DNA from: Clostridia bacterium
Lineage (GTDB): Bacteria > Bacillota > Clostridia > Oscillospirales > Acutalibacteraceae
Direction: 5' to 3'
Assembly: GCA_017519685.1 (NCBI GenBank)
Contig: JAFWRV010000065.1
Span: 1-6,846 of the forward strand
DNA: 6,846 bases
Under the pieces are notes generated by a model. It saw only the letters and a program-made list of their open reading frames with translations, made no database searches and had not been told where the DNA came from. The position numbers were made by a program, and so were the translations under genes. Position 1 is the first letter of the stretch, and every line of letters starts with the position of its first letter. Positions 1-5,540 of the stretch are shown one piece after another.

Positions 1-984
1 ATTCCCCTGCGGGCGGGCAAGAACCCTCATTCCCTCAGCCGCGGCCGTGTCGGGAATCGAAAGATAAAACGAAACGTTTTCCTTCAGAATATCCCAGGCA
101 ATCGGGCAGGGCTCACCGCAGGCAAGACCCGCCTGAATCGTATCCATATCCCCGGTTACGGGATGCATTTTTCCGTCCTGCGCCGAAGCGGTGGCGAAAA
201 TGCAAGCGGCGGCATCGGGCTCGACGACCGTGAAAACAGGTGGTTTGTCTTTAAGATATTCCGCGAAAAATCCGACAACAGCGCAAGCCATACTGCCTAC
301 CCCCGCCTGAACGAAAATATGTGTCGGGGGTATGAAATCATCCGCTTTCACAATCTCATAAGCCATTGTGGCGTAACCCTGAATAATATAACGGGGAATC
401 TCCGTGTAGCCGTCCATCGAGGTATCCTGAACGAGAATTCTTCCGTTTTCCCTCGCATCTTTTTCGGCAAGGCGGACCGCGTCGTCATAATTCAGCTCAG
501 TTATATATCCTTTCGCGCCGGTGATATTGATATTGTCAAGGCGCTCCTGTTTTGTTCCTTTCGGCATATATACCACGGCGTCATAACCGAGGGTGCGCGC
601 CGTCCAGGCAACGCCTCTGCCGTGATTGCCGTCGGTCGCGGTGACAAAGGTAAGACCTCCTGTTTTTGCGCGGACCGAAGGATCGCTGAGCCGCTCAAAA
701 GTCAGTTCATCATCGGGAATATCAAGCCGGCGGGCAAGTATTTTCCCTATCGCATAGCTTCCGCCGAGCACCTTGAAAGCGTTGAGACCGAATCTTTTGC
801 TCTCGTCCTTTACGGCGATATCCTTCACTCCGAGGCGCTTCGCGAGATCCGCCAGATGCGCGCACGGAGTCGGCGAGTATTGAGGAAAACTCCTGTGATA
901 AGCGCAGACTTTTTCCGCGTTTTCAGCAGACAGAAACGAAGTGTCCGCCTGCCTTGAAATATTTTTTGCCTCATAAATTTTCAT
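1..984 (-). CDS. dpaL: Diaminopropionate ammonia-lyase, 3' end cut by the window edge
   Basis: This PLP enzyme of fold type II converts D- or L-2,3-diaminopropionate to pyruvate and two ammonia in the cytoplasm. I translated 328 uninterrupted codons. The PLP-lysine motif NAFKVLGGSYA puts the Schiff-base lysine at K71. TATDGNHGRG gives D118 and LVQDTSMDGY gives D187, corresponding to the catalytic K77, D120 and D189 I recall for E. coli YgeX. The phosphate-binding loop is QAGVGSMA (about 226-233), and MDTIQAGLACGEP is also family-typical. E. coli YgeX is about 398 residues, so roughly 70 C-terminal residues are missing here because of the window edge, not mutation. The ATG at 984 follows GGAG (minus strand, 996-993) by 8 bases. 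It is divergent from the SGNH gene. In other bacteria this gene often sits with ygeY, ygeW and hyuA/ssnA-type genes, which could lie past the left edge. The family call is very secure. Confidence 0.96.
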   Translation of the reverse strand, partial: MKIYEAKNISRQADTSFLSAENAEKVCAYHRSFPQYSPTPCAHLADLAKRLGVKDIAVKDESKRFGLNAFKVLGGSYAIGKILARRLDIPDDELTFERLSDPSVRAKTGGLTFVTATDGNHGRGVAWTARTLGYDAVVYMPKGTKQERLDNINITGAKGYITELNYDDAVRLAEKDARENGRILVQDTSMDGYTEIPRYIIQGYATMAYEIVKADDFIPPTHIFVQAGVGSMACAVVGFFAEYLKDKPPVFTVVEPDAAACIFATASAQDGKMHPVTGDMDTIQAGLACGEPCPIAWDILKENVSFYLSIPDTAAAEGMRVLARPQGN

Positions 985-1000
985 AATATCAACTCCGTGA

Positions 1001-1028
1001 TTGATTTTTCCGCTCAGTATGATAAAAT
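1001..1028 (+). promoter_or_regulatory. Candidate sigma-A promoter for the SGNH hydrolase gene
   Basis: A -35-like TTGATT (1001-1006) is followed by a 16-base spacer and an extended -10, TG-A-TAAAAT (TG at 1020-1021, hexamer at 1023-1028). Each hexamer departs from consensus by one or two bases. The predicted start near 1035 leaves a short leader with the ribosome site at 1050-1053. It lies in the 76-base spacer between divergent genes. I found no equally good promoter for dpaL on the other strand, where TATCAT is the best -10 and has no matching -35. This is a motif reading only. Confidence 0.5.
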
Positions 1029-1049
1029 AACAGCGTAAATTCTTTGAAT

Positions 1050-1053
1050 GAGG
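1050..1053 (+). promoter_or_regulatory. Ribosome binding site deciding the SGNH start
   Basis: Two in-frame ATG codons lie at 1055 and 1061. GAGG at 1050-1053 (extended to GAGGA by 1054) is 7 bases from the ATG at 1061 but practically touches the one at 1055. The start at 1061 is therefore favoured, giving a protein that begins MRKLIALTV. The choice changes only two residues ahead of the signal peptide. Confidence 0.65.
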
Positions 1054-1060
1054 AATGAAA

Positions 1061-1987
1061 ATGAGAAAATTAATTGCTTTAACCGTCTGCGCGCTTATGC
1101 TGACAGCCGCGTTTTCCTGCACTGCGTCCGCGGCGGGCGAAACTTATGTGGCTCTCGGCGACAGCATATCGGCGGGCTACAATCTCAGCGGCGGACACTT
1201 TGACGAGGAATGTTTCGTCAGCATATTCGCCCGCAAAAACGGTTTCAGAAAAGTCAACGCCGCGGTTGACGGAATGAAGGCGGACGATGTGCTCGACCTG
1301 CTCAATTCACACCGTTACGACGCGGACCTGTCTGCCGCGAAGGCAGTCACAATAACCTGCGGCGGAAACGACCTTATGGCGGTGCTTTACGGAAAACTCG
1401 GCGAGCGGCGCGGCAAATCCGCCGAGGAAATGAAATACGCCTTTATGAACGGCAACATCAGCGGGCTCAAGGACGCCGCAGATGTTCTCGCGACCGTAAA
1501 GGACAGCGCGGAATTCAAAAACGCGCTTGATACCTTTATTTCACAGCTAAACGAAATTACCGCTTATATACACAGACTGAATCCGTCGGCGGTTATAATA
1601 ACCGAAACCCAGTACAATCCCTACGGCAAATTCACCGGTCTATATAAGTCCAAAGTCGGAGACCCTGTCGGAGAATGCGTCAGGGAGCTTAACAAACGGA
1701 TTGTTTCAAACGCTCAGACCGGCGGTTATCTCGTGGCGGATGTCTATACGGCGTTTGAAAAAAGCAGTGAAAATCTATGCAACGCCTCGCAGAGTCCGAT
1801 TGTGATTGACTTTCATCCGAATGCCGCCGGGCACGCCGTCATAGCGGACTGCTTCATGCAGGCATATACGGGAGAAAAGGCGCCGTCTTTCAACAGCGAC
1901 AGAATCATTCAGATTGTCATTATAGCCGCCGTTGCCGCCGTCGCGGTTTTTGCCGCGGTCGGTTTTATAAAAAGCAGAAAGAAATAA
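1061..1987 (+). CDS. Secreted, membrane-anchored SGNH/GDSL-family hydrolase
   Basis: This is a 308-residue serine hydrolase of the SGNH superfamily, probably an esterase or lipase acting outside the cell; the substrate cannot be told. A Sec signal peptide occupies about residues 1-25 (MRK, a hydrophobic core, then a likely AxA cleavage region before GETYVALG). Block I is ALGDSISAGY with nucleophile S35. Block II contains the conserved glycine in NAAVDGMKADD (G71). Block III is GGND at 101-104. Block V is DFHPNAAGH, with likely catalytic D250 and H252. The usual spacing is DxxH; here it is DxH. A hydrophobic helix (about 282-301) followed by KSRKK ends the protein, which would place the catalytic domain outside a single C-terminal anchor. 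No LPXTG sortase motif is present. It has its own promoter, is divergent from dpaL and converges on the lipoprotein gene, so it is probably monocistronic. An ATG at 1055 is an alternative start. Confidence 0.92.
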   Translation: MRKLIALTVCALMLTAAFSCTASAAGETYVALGDSISAGYNLSGGHFDEECFVSIFARKNGFRKVNAAVDGMKADDVLDLLNSHRYDADLSAAKAVTITCGGNDLMAVLYGKLGERRGKSAEEMKYAFMNGNISGLKDAADVLATVKDSAEFKNALDTFISQLNEITAYIHRLNPSAVIITETQYNPYGKFTGLYKSKVGDPVGECVRELNKRIVSNAQTGGYLVADVYTAFEKSSENLCNASQSPIVIDFHPNAAGHAVIADCFMQAYTGEKAPSFNSDRIIQIVIIAAVAAVAVFAAVGFIKSRKK

Positions 1988-2016
1988 TTGTAAATCCGGC
2001 ATATTTATTTAAAAAC

Positions 2017-2058
2017 ACCGTCATACCCGGCGCGGATAACCGCTTCGTGTATGACGGT
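2017..2058 (-). terminator. Nested hairpin terminator between convergent genes
   Basis: A perfect 10-bp inverted repeat, ACCGTCATAC (2017-2026) and GTATGACGGT (2049-2058), encloses 22 bases. That loop itself holds a second stem, GCGG (2032-2035) and CCGC (2040-2043), with an ATAA loop. On the minus strand the stem runs into GTGTTTTTAAATAAATA, a usable T-tract, so it best serves the lipoprotein gene, whose TGA stop is only 7 bases before the stem. On the plus strand only TT follows the stem, so termination of the SGNH transcript there would be weaker. It may act in both directions. Confidence 0.8.
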
Positions 2059-2065
2059 TTGACTG

Positions 2066-2989
2066 TCAGACATTAATTTCGTCAACCGTGAAAAGACTGA
2101 TGTAGTTGCTCAGGGTGCTTTCCCATTCAACCGCGTATTTTTCTTCAAGACATTCCTCACGGTAAGAAGCGTAAACGCCTTCGCCGAGATCCTCGAGATT
2201 TTCCTTGAGAACGGCGAAAATGCTGTTGCCGTAAGTTATGATTTTGACGCTTCCGTTTTCCTGGTCATAGACGGATTCAAAGAAGCCCTCGGGATAATCA
2301 TCTGAATTTCTGTCAAGGATAACCGTGTCTGACGCGGTATAGCCGGCGGCTGTCGCGGCAGAATCGAAGGTGTCGGGCGCGCTGCCCGTCAGCTCCTTGA
2401 TTTTATTGACATTTGTGATGATTTCCTGCCTTTTTGCCTCTGTGACCGCCGACCCGTCGGAAAGAGTGAAATACGCGCAGACATTGCGGAATGCCACAAA
2501 GTTTGTGTAGAAATAATCCTTGAGCTCCTTTTCGCCCTGAGCGTTTCCGACACCCTTGTCATAAATGGCGCTGAAAATCGCATCTTCATAGGCGTCGGCG
2601 GTGAAAACCTTGTTGAGAGTCTGCTTTGAAACTCCGATTTTCTCATAATGATTGCGGAATCTTATCCAGTGATTGTTGACATTGTCGGAAACCGCGACCT
2701 TCTCGGTTGACGAGAGGGAGAGATTGTGATAGACGAAACTTGTGTTAAGGGCGAGATACTTTCTGCAGAGTTCAATTGAGGTATCCTTGATTTTATCCTC
2801 ATCGGGATTGTCGGATAAACCGTAATCCTTGGGTCTGCCCTGAACTCTGTCGTAATAATAGCTGTATATTTCACGGTCTATATCGGTACCCAGAATAACC
2901 AGAGCCGGCTTTTCGGGTATGAGGTCACAGCCGGCGAGCAGGCCGGCGGCAAGCGCCGATATAAGCAGTAAGCAGATTAATCTTTTCAT
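2066..2989 (-). CDS. PrsA/SurA-like lipoprotein with degenerate PPIase domain
   Basis: The 307-residue protein starts MKRLICLLLISALAAG and continues into a lipobox, LLAGC, so a lipoprotein anchored at C21 on the outer face of the membrane is predicted. Residues about 29-165 are mostly helical and resemble the N-terminal chaperone domain of SurA/PrsA (ILGTDIDREIYSYYYDR near the start). About 166-266 looks like a parvulin fold (AYFTL strand, later GFFESVYDQENGSVKI and IFAVLKENL). The GGDLG segment and the active-site histidines expected of an active parvulin are not visible. A C-terminal helix follows. I infer a folding helper or holdase for exported proteins, probably not an active prolyl isomerase; this is homology by eye. 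Start choice: ATG 2989 has GGTGG 5 bases upstream. An in-frame ATG at 3001 adds MVVK, but its GAGGT site overlaps the predicted transcription start. It is transcribed divergently from zapA and ends at the nested terminator. Confidence 0.85.
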   Translation of the reverse strand: MKRLICLLLISALAAGLLAGCDLIPEKPALVILGTDIDREIYSYYYDRVQGRPKDYGLSDNPDEDKIKDTSIELCRKYLALNTSFVYHNLSLSSTEKVAVSDNVNNHWIRFRNHYEKIGVSKQTLNKVFTADAYEDAIFSAIYDKGVGNAQGEKELKDYFYTNFVAFRNVCAYFTLSDGSAVTEAKRQEIITNVNKIKELTGSAPDTFDSAATAAGYTASDTVILDRNSDDYPEGFFESVYDQENGSVKIITYGNSIFAVLKENLEDLGEGVYASYREECLEEKYAVEWESTLSNYISLFTVDEINV

Positions 2990-3020
2990 TTTTACCACCA
3001 TATAAAAAGTTTACCTCAAT

Positions 3021-3049
3021 ATTATATCATAACCGCGGATTATTTACAA
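3021..3049 (-). promoter_or_regulatory. Promoter for the lipoprotein gene
   Basis: Read on the minus strand, TTGTAA (3049-3044), a 17-base spacer and a perfect TATAAT (3026-3021) form a good sigma-A promoter. Transcription should begin near 3014-3015. That is inside the GAGGT (3017-3013) that would otherwise serve an ATG at 3001, which supports translation from the ATG at 2989 with its GGTGG site. It lies in the AT-rich divergent spacer shared with the zapA operon promoter. Confidence 0.65.
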
Positions 3050-3086
3050 TCAAAATAAAAATAAATATAAAATTTCAAAAAAACTA

Positions 3087-3121
3087 TTGATTTTTCAGAT
3101 TATTAACAGCATAATTATAAT
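3087..3121 (+). promoter_or_regulatory. Promoter region of the zapA-U32-ABC operon
   Basis: TTGATT (3087-3092), a 17-base spacer and CATAAT (3110-3115) make a plausible sigma-A promoter. A perfect TATAAT directly follows at 3116-3121 and could be an alternative -10 with a poorer -35. The surrounding spacer (3002-3153) is very AT-rich and contains no other gene or clear operator. A leader of roughly 25-32 bases with AAGGTGA (3141-3147) six bases before the zapA ATG follows. Confidence 0.55.
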
Positions 3122-3153
3122 GTATATTTATGTGCAATGAAAGGTGAAAAACA

Positions 3154-3489
3154 ATGGAAAAGACCAGACTTGTAATAGCGGGGGAAGCTTATAATATCTC
3201 AACGGATAATGATCTTGAATATACCGCCGGGCTCGCGCGTGAGCTCAACGAAAAGATTATGGACCTCGTAAAATCAAACTCGAGAGTATCGGTAACCCAG
3301 GCCGCCGTTCTTACCGCGCTTGACTATGCGGATAATTTCAAGAAGAGCGAAATGACCTGTGAGAATCTCAGAACCCAGATAAGGGATTATCTTGAGGACG
3401 CGGCAAAATCAAGGTCCGAGGCGGAGATTGCGAGACGGGAAGTCGAGCGCCTGAACTCCGAACTCGAAAAATACAGGAATAAAAAGTAA
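3154..3489 (+). CDS. zapA: Cell division protein ZapA
   Basis: The 111-residue protein matches the ZapA family, which binds FtsZ and bundles filaments in the division ring at midcell. The N-terminal globular part (about 1-64) has the typical LVIAGEAYNI strand, the LEYTAGLARELNEKI helix and the VTQAAVLTALDYADNFKK helix. Residues about 65-111 form a charged coiled coil (SEMTCENLRTQIRDYLED, then REVERLNSELEKYRN), the part through which ZapA dimers and tetramers form. Length is normal for the family. The ATG at 3154 is preceded by AAGGTGA with 6 bases of spacing. It is the first gene of a plus-strand operon, and its TAA overlaps the ATG of the U32 gene by one base. zapA next to a U32 gene is an arrangement I know from other Firmicutes. 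No anomalies were seen. Confidence 0.95.
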   Translation: MEKTRLVIAGEAYNISTDNDLEYTAGLARELNEKIMDLVKSNSRVSVTQAAVLTALDYADNFKKSEMTCENLRTQIRDYLEDAAKSRSEAEIARREVERLNSELEKYRNKK

Positions 3490-5534
3490 TGGCTCCCGAA
3501 ATACTCGCGCCGGCGGGAAGTTATGAAACGCTCACAGCGGCGGTAAGATGCGGAGCAGACGCCGTTTATCTCGGCGGCAAGGCGTTCAACGCGAGGCGCT
3601 CCGCGGATAATTTTTCAGACGATGAACTCGAGCAGGCGATAGATTACTGCCACAAACGGCTTGTTAAAGTTTATGTGACTCTTAACACTCTTGTTTTTGA
3701 CAGAGAGATATCCTCTCTCGCTAAAGAGGCGGAGGACATCTGCCGCGCCGGAGCCGACGGATTGATTATCCAGGACTTGGCGACGGCAAAAATAATAAAA
3801 GAAATCTGTCCGGGCATTCCGATGCACGCTTCAACCCAGATGAGCGTGCAGAGCATATACGGGCTTGAGGAGCTTGAAAAGCTCGGCTTCGTCAGAGCGG
3901 TTCTTCCCCGGGAACTCAGCGAAAGCGAAATCAGGCACATAAGAGCGAACACGGACATGGAGCTTGAATATTTTGTCCACGGCGCGCTGTGTATGTGCAT
4001 ATCGGGTCAATGTCTGATGAGCTCGGTTTTCGGCGGCAGAAGCGGCAACAGAGGTCTGTGCGCCCAGCCGTGCCGTCTTCCGTTCGGCATTAACGCGAAG
4101 GGCGGCAACAACCTGAGTCTTAAAGATTTATCACTGATTGACAGAATCTCCGCTCTTGCGGACGCCGGAATCAATTCCCTTAAAATCGAGGGCAGAATGA
4201 AAAGGCCGGAATATGTTGCGGCGGCTGTTACCGCCTGTAAAAACGCTGTTTCCGGCAAAAAAGACCCCGTGATAACCGACGCGCTGGCAAACGTTTTTTC
4301 GCGTTCGGGCTTCACAGACGGATATTTCACCGGGAATACCGGTAAAAATATGTTCGGCATCAGGACAATAGACGATGTCGCCGCTTCTTCGGAATCACTC
4401 GGATTTCTTTCCCGCCTTTATGACGGTGAAAAACCGCTTATCGGCGTTAAAATGGATTTCACGCTTTCATCCGGCAAACCGGCGTCACTCAGCGTGACAG
4501 GCGCGGGATTCACGGCAAACGCCGTGTCGGAAAATCCTCCCGAGCCGTCTGTAAATAAAGAACTGACCGCCGAAGAGGCAAAGGCCCGTCTTTCAAAATG
4601 CGGCGGAACGCAGTTTTTCGCCGAGGAAATCAATTGCACCGCGAAAAAAGGTCTGTTCCTTTCCGCTTCGGCATTGAACCGGCTCAGGAGAGACGCGCTT
4701 TCCTCGCTTGAAAATGAAGCAGCAAAAAAAGAACCGTATCAAATAAACGGTTATTCACATAATATAAGCCGCCATATCGCGAAAAGCAGAAAGCTTTATC
4801 TCCGCTTTCTTGACGCGGATAAAATACCCGGCAGTCTCCCGGCGGCGGACAGAGTAATAATACCCCTAGACACCCCTGTTGAAACCGCGGCAAAGCTCTC
4901 CGCCGTTACCGAAGTCGCGGCGGAAATCCCGGTCAATGTGTTTTCCCGGGGAGAGCATTATATTGAGCGTCTTAAAGCTCTTGCCGGAGCCGGCGTTAAG
5001 CTCGCTGTTGCCGACGGCATTGACGGTATCGGAATAGCCGAAAAGGCGGGTATGCCGTTTGCGGCGGGTTTCGGGACCAATATATGCAATTCGGTTTCGC
5101 TCGGATATTTTGAGGAAAGAGGCGCCGTTGACTGCCTGCTTTCCTGCGAATGCGACCTTCAGTCAATCTCAGCCGCGGGCGGAGATGTTCCGAGAGGCGT
5201 TCTCGTTTACGGCAGAATTCCCCTTATGGTTACGAGAAACTGCCCGGTAAAAAACAAACTTACCTGCGACGAATGCGGCAGGACCGGCGAGCTCGTTGAC
5301 CGCATGGGAATACATTTTCCCGTCAGATGCAAATACGGCTGCAGTCAGATTCTCAATTCACGGCCCGTTTGTATGACAGACAGGCTGAATGAAATCAGGT
5401 CCGTCGATTTTGACCTGTTATATTTCACCGTCGAATCCCCGGCTGAATGTCTTGATATCATTGAAAAATACAGACAGGGTCAGGCGGTTGACGGAGAATT
5501 CACAAGAGGACTTTACACCAGAACGGTTTTATGA
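3489..5534 (+). CDS. U32-family protein, RlhA-like RNA hydroxylation enzyme
   Basis: The 681-residue protein begins PEILAPAGSYETLTAAV, the usual U32 opening, and the TIM-barrel part spans about 1-250. The U32 signature is perfect at 160-178 (E160, F162, G165, C168, G173, C175, S178). With C191 and C195 these cysteines are candidate ligands of an iron-sulfur cluster, as in UbiU/UbiV. A middle domain (about 310-410, ending near LSASALNRLRRDAL) fits DUF3656, and a second barrel-like part follows with GRIPLMVTRNCPVKN and a cysteine group (C585, C593, C596, C614, C618, C628). Length and order resemble E. coli RlhA (653 residues; 23S rRNA C2501 hydroxylation) rather than the shorter TrhP/YegQ or YrrO tRNA-type proteins. 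Databases often call such proteins peptidase or collagenase; RNA hydroxylation is the better inference, but the exact RNA target is not proved. The ATG overlaps the zapA stop (TAATG), with AGGA 10 bases upstream, suggesting coupled translation. Confidence 0.94.
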   Translation: MAPEILAPAGSYETLTAAVRCGADAVYLGGKAFNARRSADNFSDDELEQAIDYCHKRLVKVYVTLNTLVFDREISSLAKEAEDICRAGADGLIIQDLATAKIIKEICPGIPMHASTQMSVQSIYGLEELEKLGFVRAVLPRELSESEIRHIRANTDMELEYFVHGALCMCISGQCLMSSVFGGRSGNRGLCAQPCRLPFGINAKGGNNLSLKDLSLIDRISALADAGINSLKIEGRMKRPEYVAAAVTACKNAVSGKKDPVITDALANVFSRSGFTDGYFTGNTGKNMFGIRTIDDVAASSESLGFLSRLYDGEKPLIGVKMDFTLSSGKPASLSVTGAGFTANAVSENPPEPSVNKELTAEEAKARLSKCGGTQFFAEEINCTAKKGLFLSASALNRLRRDALSSLENEAAKKEPYQINGYSHNISRHIAKSRKLYLRFLDADKIPGSLPAADRVIIPLDTPVETAAKLSAVTEVAAEIPVNVFSRGEHYIERLKALAGAGVKLAVADGIDGIGIAEKAGMPFAAGFGTNICNSVSLGYFEERGAVDCLLSCECDLQSISAAGGDVPRGVLVYGRIPLMVTRNCPVKNKLTCDECGRTGELVDRMGIHFPVRCKYGCSQILNSRPVCMTDRLNEIRSVDFDLLYFTVESPAECLDIIEKYRQGQAVDGEFTRGLYTRTVL

Positions 5535-5540
5535 GGCAGT

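Noticed and set aside
163..957. Long plus-strand open frame of 264 codons
   Set aside because: It lies fully antisense to dpaL, whose protein matches a known family along its whole length with catalytic residues in place. The antisense product has no recognisable domain and low-complexity codon-shadow composition.
985..1060. Strong promoter for dpaL in the divergent spacer
   Set aside because: TATCAT and CATACT resemble -10 boxes on the minus strand, but no acceptable -35 lies at the right distance, so I did not list it as a feature.
3002..3153. Possible riboswitch or small RNA in the AT-rich spacer
   Set aside because: The region is too short and AT-rich, and it shows no stable stem or recognisable riboswitch core. 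Two divergent promoters account for it.
4007..4360. Minus-strand open frame of 117 codons inside the U32 gene
   Set aside because: It is opposite the conserved U32 core, has no ribosome site that stands out and no recognisable family. Several similar short antisense frames (3671-4000, 4418-4639, 4684-4893) are the same kind of shadow.
5059..5250. Plus-strand 63-codon frame inside the U32 gene
   Set aside because: It is out of frame with a strongly conserved protein region and has no ribosome site or family similarity.
3489..5534. Secreted collagenase/peptidase role for the U32 protein
   Set aside because: There is no signal peptide. The cysteine signature and RlhA-like architecture fit an intracellular RNA-modifying iron-sulfur protein better than a protease.
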